From assembly GCF_041260665.1 (NCBI RefSeq), contig NZ_JBGCCT010000017.1, positions 124,001 to 188,000 on the forward strand: DNA of 64,000 nt. The letters run 5' to 3'. Position 1 is the first letter of the stretch, and every line of letters starts with the position of its first letter. The notes beneath the pieces were generated by a model. The model did no database searches. It was not told where the DNA came from and saw nothing but the letters and a program-made list of their open reading frames with translations. This document shows positions 44,817 to 53,861 of the stretch, piece after piece. The position numbers were made by a program, and so were the translations under genes. Source of the stretch: Catenulispora sp. GP43. GTDB lineage: Bacteria; Actinomycetota; Actinomycetes; Streptomycetales; Catenulisporaceae.

Positions 44817-44929
44817 CGAGCTCAACGGGAGGCTGGCGATAACGGCCTCACCGGAGTGAGCTTGAGTTTGACCCAGCGAGGGTCTCGCGTCAAGACCTTA
44901 GCTCTGCTATAACAACCAACAGCAGGAAA

Positions 44930-44947
44930 GATTGATGCGAAACATTC
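44930..44947. promoter_or_regulatory. GntR operator, gntR side
   Basis: GATTGATGCGAAACATTC, 18 bases upstream of the gntR start. The internal ATG...CAT symmetry (ATGCGAAACAT) is like other FadR-type GntR sites. Confidence 0.75.
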
Positions 44948-44965
44948 GACCCGACGAGGTGAACC

Positions 44966-45721
44966 TTGAACGGCCCCGACCCGCACGCCGCAGAGCCGGC
45001 CGCGAACTACCGCCCCGGCTACGAGCTCGCTGCCGAGCAGATCCTGGAGTACATCGTCCGCGAGCAGCTCGGCCCCGGCTCCCGGCTGCCCACCGAGAAG
45101 GCGCTGGCCGAGACCCTCGGGCTGAGCCGGACCGTGGTCCGGGAGGCCGTGAAGGTCCTGTCGGCGGTGGGCCGGCTCTCCGTCCAGAAGGGGCGCGGCA
45201 TGTTCGTCACCGAACCCCGCGGCGGGCTGTTCCAGGACGCGTTCGCGCAGTTCCTGCCAGCCGATCTGCGGCAAGTCGACGAGTTGCTGGAGTTCCGGCG
45301 CCACGTGGAGACCGGCGCGGCCACTCTGGCAGCACAACGTGCGACGCCGGGGCTCGTGAAGGCGATCCGGCAGGCCGCCGCGTCGACGGCGGATGCCGCG
45401 GCGACCGGTGTCCTGCGGGCCTTCATCGCCGCCGACAACGACTTCCACGAACGCGTGGCGCAGGCGTCGGCCAACATGTTCTTCTCCGGCGCCGTCGCCA
45501 CGATCCGCCGCGTGCAGCAGCAGGTCTCCACCATCGGTCTGGCCGACACCGCCGCGGGTTCGCTGGAGGTCGCCGCGGAGCAGCACATCGCGATCGCCGA
45601 GGCGATCGCCTCAGGTGAGGACGAGCTGGCGCGGCAGCTGATGGCCGAGCACATCGACGTCACCGCCCACCAGATCCAGACCGCGATCCAGCGGCGCCTC
45701 ATCGAGGACGCCGAGCGCTGA
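44966..45721 (+). CDS. GntR family regulator, FadR subfamily
   Basis: A 251-residue regulator. The N-terminal winged helix (LGPGSRLPTEKALAETLGLS, RTVVREAVKVLSAVGRLSVQ) is followed by an FCD ligand domain with metal-site residues (ADNDFHERV, EQHIAIAEAI, MAEHIDV). The start is a TTG with GAGGTG four bases upstream. Divergent from the importer, it heads the catabolic genes. FCD regulators usually respond to sugar acids or other carboxylates, which fits the enolase-type dehydratase gene that follows. Confidence 0.92.
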   Translation: MNGPDPHAAEPAANYRPGYELAAEQILEYIVREQLGPGSRLPTEKALAETLGLSRTVVREAVKVLSAVGRLSVQKGRGMFVTEPRGGLFQDAFAQFLPADLRQVDELLEFRRHVETGAATLAAQRATPGLVKAIRQAAASTADAAATGVLRAFIAADNDFHERVAQASANMFFSGAVATIRRVQQQVSTIGLADTAAGSLEVAAEQHIAIAEAIASGEDELARQLMAEHIDVTAHQIQTAIQRRLIEDAER

Positions 45722-45778
45722 CGCCGAGCGCTGACGCCGTCCCGGCTCGTCAGTATGCGATTCCGAAAGGCCACGTTC

Positions 45779-46819
45779 ATGCAGATCACTGATGTCACCG
45801 TCGAACTCGTCGACACCCCCGCGATGCCGCCCTTCCGATGGCGGGCCGGACTACCGGGATCGGAGCCGGCGGGGATCGGCGGTGTGCTGCGCATCCACAC
45901 CGATGCCGGCCTGGTCGGGGAATCCCGCACGCCGCGCGGCGTCATCGTCGCGGACCTGGTCGAGCGCCGGATCCGCGCCGACCTGGTCGGCCGCGACCCG
46001 CTGGCCCGGGAACTGCTGTGGCAGCGGATGTGGGAGCTCGACCGCATCGAGGAGTTCCCGGTCTACGCCTTCGGGCTGGTCGACACCGCGCTGTGGGACC
46101 TGGCCGGCAAACACGCCGGACTGCCGGTACACCAGCTGCTCGGCTCCTTCCGCGACGCGATCCCGGCCTGCGCCAGCACCGTCACCTTCGACTCGGTCGA
46201 GGAATTCCTGGACGTCGCCGACCAGTGCCTGGCCCTCGGCTACCCGGCGATCAAGCTGCACGCCTGGGGCGACGTCCGCCGCGACGCCGACCTGTGCCAG
46301 AAGCTGCGGGCCCACGTCGGCGAAGCCGTACCGCTGATGTACGACGGCTCGGCCGGCTTCGACCTCGCCGACGCCGTCTACCTCGGCCGGGCCCTGTCAG
46401 AAGCCGGATACCTCTGGTACGAGGAGCCGATGCGCGAGTTCAGCATCACCGCCTACCGCAGACTCGCCGAACGCGTCGACATCCCGCTGCTGGTCGCGGA
46501 GACCTCCGACGGCGCGCACTGGAACGTCGCCGACTTCATCGCCGCCGGCACCGCCACCCACGTCCGCACCAGCGACAAGTTCAAGGGCGGCTTCACCGGC
46601 GCCATGCGCATAGCCCACCTCGCCGACAGCTTCCAACTCCGCGCCGAAGTCCACGGCTCGGGCCTGGCATCGGCCCACCTGTGCATGGCCATACCGAACA
46701 CCACCTATTACGAGTCCCTCGTCTATACGAACCCCGTCGTCCGCGAACCGCTGGTCGGCCCGGACGGACTAGTGAGGGCTCCGAGCGCACCCGGCATCGG
46801 CTGGGAGACCGTCGGCTGA
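45779..46819 (+). CDS. enolase superfamily (mandelate racemase/muconate lactonizing) enzyme
   Basis: A 346-residue enzyme, probably an acid-sugar dehydratase. The barrel carries the catalytic KLH in AIKLHAWGD (a K-x-H rather than K-x-K motif). The metal ligands are Asp in YDGSAGFDL, Glu in YEEPMREF and Glu in AETSDG, and the opposite-side His is in EVHGSG. The start at 45779 has GAAAGG upstream; the ATG at 45755 is weaker. The gene lies between gntR and the large secreted protein gene. Substrate prediction from K-x-H alone is not safe. Confidence 0.85.
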   Translation: MQITDVTVELVDTPAMPPFRWRAGLPGSEPAGIGGVLRIHTDAGLVGESRTPRGVIVADLVERRIRADLVGRDPLARELLWQRMWELDRIEEFPVYAFGLVDTALWDLAGKHAGLPVHQLLGSFRDAIPACASTVTFDSVEEFLDVADQCLALGYPAIKLHAWGDVRRDADLCQKLRAHVGEAVPLMYDGSAGFDLADAVYLGRALSEAGYLWYEEPMREFSITAYRRLAERVDIPLLVAETSDGAHWNVADFIAAGTATHVRTSDKFKGGFTGAMRIAHLADSFQLRAEVHGSGLASAHLCMAIPNTTYYESLVYTNPVVREPLVGPDGLVRAPSAPGIGWETVG

Positions 46820-46892
46820 CGATCTGGCTCGCTCACCGCGCAATCCAGTCTTCGCCGCCGGAGATACCGGCCGCGAGAGTAAGGAGAGCACT

Positions 46893-49800
46893 ATGAGAAC
46901 CACACGATGGCGATGGCGGTGGCCAAGACACATAGCCGTGGCCTCAGCGATCGTCCTGGCCTGTGGAACGGCGTCGATCACGTCGGCGCGCGCCGCTTCC
47001 TGTTCGTTCACCCTGCACGCCGGATCACTGGATATCGCGCTGAACTCGACCGGCACGATAACCCACCTGATCGACACCGCGAACGGCCGGGATTATGCCA
47101 GCCCCGCCAACCCCGAACCGCTGATCCAGCTCATGGTCGACGGATCGAAGCAGACTCCTACCAAGCTGACGTTCGACGCTGCCTCGTCCACCTACACCTT
47201 CGCCTTCGGCGGCAAGGGGGTGAAGGTCGGCGTCCACGCGGTCTCGAAGGCCGGCTATGTCACCCTCGAGGCGACCGGCGTGTCCGCGCCGTCCGGCGTG
47301 GATGTGCAAACGCTGCTGTGGGGGCCCATCACCACCAGCATCACGCAGACGGTCGGCGAAACCGTCGGCGTCGTTCGCGACAACGCGGTCGCCATCGGCA
47401 TCCACGAGCTCAACGACAAGACCGTCGGCGGCTGGCCGGACGAGTTCGACAGCCAGACCTTCACGGACGTCAGTCCCGAGATCTCCAACTGGCCGTTCGG
47501 GTGGTTCGCTGCCCACCAGACGTCTTGGGGCAGCTTCCTGCAGGCCTACACCTACGACTACAGCAAGACCCGTAACCGTTATGTCGGCTGGGCGGACACG
47601 CAGGAGCCGAACGTCGCAGTGCCGCCGCTGGCCGGTCCGGACGGCCGCATTCAGGGCTCGAAGATCGCCTTGTTCGGCACCACCCCGGACAATGTCCTGC
47701 CCACCCTGTCGGGCATCGAGACCGGTGAGAACCTCCCGCATCCGATGATCGACGGGCAGTGGGGCAAGGAGTCCCAGGGCGCTTCGCAGTCCTGGCTCGT
47801 CCTGTCCGACCTGAATACCGGCGACGTCGGTCAGGCCAGTCAGTACGCGCGCGAAGCCGGGATGAAGTACGTCTATTCCCTGCCGGGTGTGGACGGTCCC
47901 TGGCAGTCGGCCGGGCACTACCAGTTCGACGGGTCCTTCGGCGGATCCGACGTGGGCGCTGCCGGTCTGGCCGCCACGGCGGCCCGTTACGGGATCAACG
48001 TGGGTGTGCACACTCTGTCGAACCTGATCGACACCAGCGACTCCTACGTGCGGCCGAACGCCGACAGCGGGCTGGCCGCCACCGGCTCGGCAGCCCTCAC
48101 CCGACCCGCGGGCGCCACCGACACGACCCTGTACGTCGGCGACAACGCCATGTTCGCCGGCAGCGCGGGCAGCATCTTGCGGATCGGCAGCGAGCTGGTC
48201 ACCTACAGCGCGGTGTCGCAGGTGTCCAGCACCGAATGGCAGGTCACGGTCGACAGCCGCGGCGCCTACGGCACCACGGCCGCAGCGCACTCCGCAGGGA
48301 CCCAGGCCTCCCGGATCCAGCAGTACGCCTACGGCATGCTCACCGGCGGAATCAACGAGATCCCGCAAATCGCCTCACGCCTGTCCCAGGTGCTCAACAT
48401 CCCCGGCATCAAGGCTCTGTCGTTCGACGGGCTGGAGGACGGGTCGCTGGCCGGGTACGGCCTGCTGGGCACCGCCAACCTGATCAACGGCGTCTACAAG
48501 GGTGAGAACGCGGTCCCGGACACCGTCACCGAGGCCAGCAACCTGCTGCCCAACACCTGGGACGCCCAGGGACGCGTCAGCTGGGGCGAGCACAGCCTGA
48601 ACACCGACCCGAACAACCTTCCCATCTCGCTGCAGCCGTACTACCAGCGGAACTACATGCCGGCGATGCTCGGCTGGCTCGGCTTCGGCGCCGGGGACAC
48701 GATGCAGTACCAGGAATGGCAGCTGTCGAAGATGGCCGCCTACAACGCCGGAGCGGGCCTGGAGACCAGCGTCGGCACGCTCAACAGCACCGGCGACGCC
48801 AACCAGGTGATGGACACCTGGAACCAGTGGGAGACGGCCCGCAACGCCGGAGCGTTCACCCCGGCCCAGCAGGCCGAGATGAAGGACCTCAACTCCTACT
48901 GGCACCTGGTCGACACGGTGCCCGGCAAGTCCTGGGACCTGTACAACGTCCAGTACCCGGCGGCGCTGAGCGCGAGCAACAACGGCACGGCGAACACGTG
49001 GTCGTACACGAACACCCACCCCGCCCAGCCGCTGCAGTTCCAGCTCCAGGCCTCCGGCGGCGCGGTCAGCAAGGTCGCCGTCGCACTCAACGGATCCACT
49101 GTCACCTACACGGCGAACGTGCCCTCCGGCGGCTACTTGGTCGCCGACGGGACCGGGGCCGCCAACATCTATGACAGCACCTGGCACAAGCTCGGCACCG
49201 CCACGGTCAGTGGCTCCGCGTCCTACGTCGCCGGAGCCCAGAACATCACCCTTGCCAGCACCGGCACCGGCACGTCCCAGGTGAGGTTCCTGACCCTCGG
49301 CACTCCCGAGAAGGTCACCGCGCCGGCCACCATCGCCGCACCCGCGACCGTCACCACCGGCGCGCCGGTGAAGGCCACCACGAGCTACACCAACACCAGC
49401 GCACGCGCGCAGACCAACGTATCCACGGTCTTCGATGCCCCCGCCGGCTGGAAGGCGACCGCCACCACTCCGGCCGCCTTCAAAGCCGTACCCCCCGGAC
49501 GAAGCGTCAGCACCACGTGGACCCTGAGTCCGCCGACCGGCGAGAGCGCGGGAAGCTCCAGCACCTTCACTGCTCAAACCACATACAAGGGGGCGACACG
49601 CGAATACCGCGTGCTGGCCTCGGTGTCCGTCGTGTCGCCGTACCCAGACCTCGCACTGAACGCCACGGCCACAGCGTCATCGGTGTACGACTCCCGCTAC
49701 CCGGCCAGCAACGCCATCGACGGCGACAGCACCACCGAATGGGTATCCCAGGGCGAACTGAACCCCTGGATCCAACTGAAGTGGAGCACACCCCAGACCA

Positions 49801-50030
49801 TCGGCAGCGTCACCCTGTCCGACCGGAACAACATGACCGACTGGGCCCCCGGCGGAACGCTGACCTTCAGCGACGGAAGCACCGTCGCCGTCAACGGCAT
49901 CCCCAACGACGGAGGTCCGCGCACGGTCGGCTTCCCACCCAAGACCGGCATCACCTCGGCGAGGTTCCAAGTCGCCGGCGGCTCCGGCAGCAACGTCGGA
50001 TTGCAGGAGATCGAGGTCTACAGCCACTAA
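46893..50030 (+). CDS. large secreted glycan-active protein with NEW3 and F5/8-type C (discoidin) domains
   Basis: A 1045-residue protein with signal peptide (cleavage after ITSARA). Residues about 40-800 contain a region I cannot assign to a named family (SLDIALNSTGTITHLIDTAN, GVVRDNAVAIGIHELND, IKALSFDGLEDGSLAGYG). It looks like a glycoside hydrolase or lyase with a beta-rich N-terminal part and a barrel. Residues about 806-916 are an NPCBM-associated NEW3-type domain (TSYTNTSARAQTNVSTVFDA). Residues 917-1045 form a carbohydrate-binding F5/8C domain (ASSVYDSRYPASNAIDGDST, TEWVSQGELNPWIQLKW). AAGGAGAG precedes the ATG. It is probably the extracellular depolymerase of this locus. Confidence 0.8.
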   Translation: MRTTRWRWRWPRHIAVASAIVLACGTASITSARAASCSFTLHAGSLDIALNSTGTITHLIDTANGRDYASPANPEPLIQLMVDGSKQTPTKLTFDAASSTYTFAFGGKGVKVGVHAVSKAGYVTLEATGVSAPSGVDVQTLLWGPITTSITQTVGETVGVVRDNAVAIGIHELNDKTVGGWPDEFDSQTFTDVSPEISNWPFGWFAAHQTSWGSFLQAYTYDYSKTRNRYVGWADTQEPNVAVPPLAGPDGRIQGSKIALFGTTPDNVLPTLSGIETGENLPHPMIDGQWGKESQGASQSWLVLSDLNTGDVGQASQYAREAGMKYVYSLPGVDGPWQSAGHYQFDGSFGGSDVGAAGLAATAARYGINVGVHTLSNLIDTSDSYVRPNADSGLAATGSAALTRPAGATDTTLYVGDNAMFAGSAGSILRIGSELVTYSAVSQVSSTEWQVTVDSRGAYGTTAAAHSAGTQASRIQQYAYGMLTGGINEIPQIASRLSQVLNIPGIKALSFDGLEDGSLAGYGLLGTANLINGVYKGENAVPDTVTEASNLLPNTWDAQGRVSWGEHSLNTDPNNLPISLQPYYQRNYMPAMLGWLGFGAGDTMQYQEWQLSKMAAYNAGAGLETSVGTLNSTGDANQVMDTWNQWETARNAGAFTPAQQAEMKDLNSYWHLVDTVPGKSWDLYNVQYPAALSASNNGTANTWSYTNTHPAQPLQFQLQASGGAVSKVAVALNGSTVTYTANVPSGGYLVADGTGAANIYDSTWHKLGTATVSGSASYVAGAQNITLASTGTGTSQVRFLTLGTPEKVTAPATIAAPATVTTGAPVKATTSYTNTSARAQTNVSTVFDAPAGWKATATTPAAFKAVPPGRSVSTTWTLSPPTGESAGSSSTFTAQTTYKGATREYRVLASVSVVSPYPDLALNATATASSVYDSRYPASNAIDGDSTTEWVSQGELNPWIQLKWSTPQTIGSVTLSDRNNMTDWAPGGTLTFSDGSTVAVNGIPNDGGPRTVGFPPKTGITSARFQVAGGSGSNVGLQEIEVYSH

Positions 50031-50047
50031 CCGTCACTCACACAGCC

Positions 50048-50076
50048 GGCCGGGGCGTTGCACCAACGCCCCGGCC
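50048..50076 (+). terminator. hairpin after the secreted glycan-active protein
   Basis: A perfect 13-base stem GGCCGGGGCGTTG / CAACGCCCCGGCC with a 3-base loop, 18 bases after the stop codon. Confidence 0.8.
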
Positions 50077-50531
50077 GCCTGCCGCCAGGCATGAGCCTCG
50101 AGCGCCGGCCTTTTCTCCAAGTCTCTTCGCCTCGCTCCTCCACACGGCCTCCGCTCCCTGCATGGCCGGGAACCTATCCGACCCGACCCCGTCACCGCGC
50201 CCCGTCCCAGGTTCCAAGCCCTAGCCGCCGCGACCTCTGGCGCCGCCTTCTACGAAGCCGTCGCTCTGGCCAGAGCGCTGAAGCTGCCGCACATCCGCCA
50301 CGCAACGGCAGACGGGGTTGGTTGACATTGGAGCGACAGAACATCTCCATCGCCGGACGCGGCGACGGACAGAAGCGAAACCGCTCCGGCCTCTGGTTCA
50401 CCGTCGCAGCCGCCGTTCGCGATCTACGACCCGATCTCGTGCCCCTGGAAAGCTTGGCCGTCCACGTGAATGCGCCGGGCACGACGCGATGATCCACGTC
50501 GCCCCGTCCCGGAAAGCCTGCAATCAGACTC
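50077..50531. other. gene-poor region with a possible IstB (IS21) remnant
   Basis: No intact gene. Near 50245-50320 the plus strand reads AAFYEAVALARALKLPHIRH, close to the N-terminus of IS21-type IstB ATPases, then hits a stop. The following text (GLWFTVAAAVRDLRPDL) is not recognisable. It probably marks an old insertion. Confidence 0.3.
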
Positions 50532-51353
50532 TTATATCTGCTGCCCGCCGGACGGCCAGCCGAGCCACCGCCACGGGCTGTCCGGTGACGACGCGAGGAC
50601 GTGATGGGCCCGGACGGTGCTGGTGTACATCGAACCGTACGTGTCGTTGTCGTAGAAGATCACCCGGCCCAGGCTGAAGCCGGCCGAGTAGTCCTCCCAG
50701 GAGTGGTAGCGCTCAGTCGCACGCTTCCCGGCCAGGACGACGACGGTGCGGGCCGTGCTCTCCGCCACCAGGCCGGTGGCCAGGGCCCAGAACGCGACGT
50801 GGACGGCACGGCCCAGATCGTAGGCATACAGGCTGCGGACCGGGCCGAGCGGCGGCAGCAGGCCGTCCCGGGCGAACGCGGACTCGTACGCGACGATGCG
50901 GTGCGCCTCCTTGACCTCACCAGAGTCCTTGAGGACGGACAACCACTCCTCCGGCAGCGGTGGACGGCCGAAGCTGCGCCACAACTGGACACGTATCGCG
51001 AGAGCCCGCTCGGCGGTCGTGTCCTCGTAACGCCCCTCGAACAGCCGCTCAATCTTCCGCTGCCAGTCCTCGCGGCTGCGGATCCCCCAGACGTTCTGCA
51101 GAAGGTTACGGCTGTTCTCCACCGACAAGTGCGGGTCGACCAGTAGGTTCCAGGCCCGGCCACCGGGGATCGACATGTTCGCTCCGCACACCAGGCCGGG
51201 CACCACCTCGGCGTCAGCCGGTCCGAGCCCCAGGCGGACATCCGGGCCGCGTTTGGAGGTGACGAGCGTGCCCGGGCGCGGGCAGCCGCCGCCCGGACAG
51301 GGCCGGTCGTCGTAATGGTCGTCCTGCTTGCCACGTCCGAACATCGTTACCAC
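50532..51353 (-). CDS. DUF1266 domain protein
   Basis: A 273-residue cytoplasmic protein. The C-terminal two thirds match the DUF1266 pattern (SREDWQRKIERLFEG, YAYDLGRAVHVAFWAL, SWEDYSAGFSLGRVIF). The N-terminus has a short Cys-containing segment (DRPCPGGGCPRPG). DUF1266 proteins are often found beside secretion or polymorphic-toxin immunity genes, but nothing of that kind is adjacent here. The GTG start is chosen because GGGGGAGG lies six bases upstream. Function unknown. Confidence 0.75.
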   Translation of the reverse strand: MVTMFGRGKQDDHYDDRPCPGGGCPRPGTLVTSKRGPDVRLGLGPADAEVVPGLVCGANMSIPGGRAWNLLVDPHLSVENSRNLLQNVWGIRSREDWQRKIERLFEGRYEDTTAERALAIRVQLWRSFGRPPLPEEWLSVLKDSGEVKEAHRIVAYESAFARDGLLPPLGPVRSLYAYDLGRAVHVAFWALATGLVAESTARTVVVLAGKRATERYHSWEDYSAGFSLGRVIFYDNDTYGSMYTSTVRAHHVLASSPDSPWRWLGWPSGGQQI

Positions 51354-51705
51354 AAGGAGCCTCCCCCGACTCGAAATGCTGCGTGATCACCGACGCATCA
51401 CCCCTGCGAACGGCTTGGTCCACGATGGCGCGCGTCAAGCCGATCAAGTGACGGCGCTTTTACCGTACCGGGGAGCTGAGCGATGTCATCGTGCTGGTGC
51501 CCTCCTACGGTGGCATTCCCGCCACACAGGGCGCCGGCGGGTCCCGCCCAGCCGACCTCGCGGCCCTGCTCGACGAGATCGCCGCCGACTAACGCGGCAC
51601 GCTGACAACAATGCGGCAGGCACTCATGATCAAAATGTGACTGGGCTTGCATCGCTTTCCCGGACTCCACGAGTCTGCGACACCGGTCGCCGGACGGAGT
51701 CTGAT
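51354..51705. other. gene-poor region with a broken short reading frame
   Basis: From an ATG at 51425 the plus strand reads MARVKPIK, then TGA, then RRFYRTGELSDVIVLVPSYG and on to LAALLDEIAAD and a stop at about 51592. Protein-like text on both sides of one stop suggests a small gene with a nonsense mutation. I do not recognise the family. Confidence 0.35.
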
Positions 51706-51780
51706 ATGCCGAAGCCTCATCCGCCGGCGTTCCATCGCCGGGCCGTGGAGTTGGCCCGGTCCGGGAACACACCCCAGCGG
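51706..51780 (+). pseudogene. transposase OrfA fragment (IS3-type N-terminus)
   Basis: The reading frame starts MPKPHPPAFHRRAVELARSG, the standard start of IS3-family OrfA/helix-turn-helix proteins. Family similarity ends after about 24 residues. No helix-turn-helix continuation, OrfB or terminal inverted repeats are visible. This is a decayed remnant. Confidence 0.65.
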
Positions 51781-52085
51781 CCATCACCTTTGTGGGCTTC
51801 GTTCGACCACGACAACGACCACACCAGACTCCTGCGGTGCCTGAAATCGTTCGCATGGCGCACCAACATCCGCGACCAGCCCCATGTCCAGACCCTTGAT
51901 CCGTATGGTTCAATCCTTTGTCGCAAAAACCGCACCTGGGCGCCACGGCCGGTCAACAGGAAGGTCTCAATCGAATAACGGTGCCTGTCCTTCGCATGAT
52001 CTTCGGTCTACTTTGGGGCGACTCGTCCGCAAACATTCCGCTCACAAATGGAACACGGCTGTACCCGCGGACCCACCCTCATGCC

Positions 52086-53774
52086 ATGACCGAAAGGTGC
52101 CCCACCTTGGCATCCGTCGAAATCCTCAGTCCTCACGCCGGCTCCGGCTCGTCCGGCGGCCCCGGCCGCTCCTCCCGATCTCTCAAGCGCGAAGTCGGCC
52201 TCATCGGCCTGACCTGGGCCTCCGTCGGCTCGATCATCGGTTCCGGCTGGTTGTACGGCGCGCAGAAGGCCGTCGTCGTCGCCGGGCCCGCCGCGATCGT
52301 GTCGTGGATCATCGGGGCGGTGGCGATCACGCTGCTCGCCTTGGTGCACGCCGAGCTCGGCGGCATGTTCCCGGTGGCCGGCGGTACTGCCCGGTATCCG
52401 CATTACGTCTTCGGCGGGTTCGCCGGGATGTCGTTCGGCTGGTTCTCCTGGCTGCAGGCGGCGACTGTGGCGCCGATCGAGGTCGAGGCCATGATCGGCT
52501 ACGCCGGGTACTTCAGCTGGGCCAAGAGCTGGCAGAATCCCGACGGCACGCTGACCCACACCGGCTTCCTGGTCGCGCTGGCGCTGCTGGCGGTGTTCGT
52601 CCTGGTGAACTTCCTGGGCGTCAAGACGCTCGCCCGGGTCAACACCTCCGCGACCTGGTGGAAGATCTTCATCCCGCTGCTGGCGATCTTCGTGATCTCC
52701 GCCGGGCACTTCGAGGTCTCGAACTTCACCTCGCACGGCTTCGCCCCGTTCGGTGCCAAGGGCATGCTGGCGGCGATCAGCACCTCGGGCATCATCTTCG
52801 CGCTGCTGGGCTTCGAGCAGGCCATCCAGCTGGCCGGCGAGTCGCGCAACCCCGAGCGTGACATCCCCCGCGCGGTCCTCGGATCGGTCGCCGTCGGTGC
52901 CGGCATCTACCTGCTGCTGCAGCTGTCCTACATCGGCGCTTTGCCGGGCAGCACCTTCGTGCACGGCTGGGCGAACCTGGCCTACAAGGGCATCGACGGT
53001 CCGTGGGCCGGCCTGGCCTCGATCGTCAGCCTGGGCTGGCTGGCACTGATCCTGCGGGCCGACGCCATCATCTCCCCCGGCGGCACCGGACTGATCTACA
53101 CCGCCTCCACCTCGCGCATCTCCTACGGCATGGCCCGCAACGGACTGGTGCCCCAGCTGTTCGCGCGCAGCAACAAGCGCGGCGTGCCGTGGTTCGGCCT
53201 GCTGGTCTCCCTCGGCATCGGCGTGCTCTGCTTCCTGCCGTTCCCCAGTTGGCAGCGGCTCGTCGGCTTCATCACCTCAGCCAGCGTGCTGATGTACGCC
53301 GGCGCCCCGCTGGCGTTCGGGGCCCTGCGCAAGCGACTGCCGGAGGCCGAGCGGCCCTACCGGCTGCCCCTCGGCGACGTGATCGCGCCGCTGTCCTTCG
53401 CTGTCGCGGGCCTGATCATCTACTGGTCCGGCTGGGACACACTGCGCTGGCTGGCGGGCTTCACCGCGGTCGGTTACGCACTGCTCGGCGGCTACGCCTG
53501 GTACGCGCACGCGACACGCAAGCCCTACGCGCCGCGGATGCAGTTCAAGTCCGCGTTGTGGCTGCCGGTCTACCTGCTCGGTCTGGGGCTGATCTCCTGG
53601 CAGGGCGGCTTCGGCCAGGGCGCCCAGGGCCACATCGGGCTGTGGTGGGACATGGCGCTGGTCGCCGCGTTCTCGCTCGCCATCTACTACTGGGCGATCA
53701 ACACCGCACTGCCCGCCGAAGAGATCCAGGCGAACGTCGCCACAGTCGAAGTGGTCGACGAGGGCGGCCACTGA
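52086..53774 (+). CDS. APC family amino acid/amine permease
   Basis: A 562-residue membrane protein with about 12-14 helices. The substrate-binding region has GLTWASVGSIIGSGWLYGAQ, the APC helix-1 motif with the unwound GSGW. Helix 6 has SGIIFALLGFEQAIQLAGES and helix 8 the segment ADAIISPGGTGLIY. Imported solutes in this family are amino acids, GABA or polyamines. It precedes a LysR gene and an agmatinase-family gene, suggesting a guanidino compound or amine as substrate; this is inference. An in-frame TTG at 52107 has GAAAGG nine bases upstream and may be the true start. Confidence 0.88.
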   Translation: MTERCPTLASVEILSPHAGSGSSGGPGRSSRSLKREVGLIGLTWASVGSIIGSGWLYGAQKAVVVAGPAAIVSWIIGAVAITLLALVHAELGGMFPVAGGTARYPHYVFGGFAGMSFGWFSWLQAATVAPIEVEAMIGYAGYFSWAKSWQNPDGTLTHTGFLVALALLAVFVLVNFLGVKTLARVNTSATWWKIFIPLLAIFVISAGHFEVSNFTSHGFAPFGAKGMLAAISTSGIIFALLGFEQAIQLAGESRNPERDIPRAVLGSVAVGAGIYLLLQLSYIGALPGSTFVHGWANLAYKGIDGPWAGLASIVSLGWLALILRADAIISPGGTGLIYTASTSRISYGMARNGLVPQLFARSNKRGVPWFGLLVSLGIGVLCFLPFPSWQRLVGFITSASVLMYAGAPLAFGALRKRLPEAERPYRLPLGDVIAPLSFAVAGLIIYWSGWDTLRWLAGFTAVGYALLGGYAWYAHATRKPYAPRMQFKSALWLPVYLLGLGLISWQGGFGQGAQGHIGLWWDMALVAAFSLAIYYWAINTALPAEEIQANVATVEVVDEGGH

Positions 53775-53794
53775 CAGCTCACGAGATGTGCAAC

Positions 53795-53832
53795 GAGACC
53801 GGGCCCGGCGAATGATCGCAGGGCCCGGTCTC
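53795..53832 (+). terminator. hairpin after the APC permease
   Basis: A 12-base perfect stem GAGACCGGGCCC / GGGCCCGGTCTC with a 14-base loop, 21 bases after the permease stop. Confidence 0.8.
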
Positions 53833-53861
53833 CTTGCACCAAGACTGCATAACCTCCTCTT

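Noticed and set aside
51425-51592. In-frame TGA read as selenocysteine
   Set aside because: No selenocysteine insertion hairpin, no selenoprotein family and no selA/B genes in view; a nonsense mutation is simpler.
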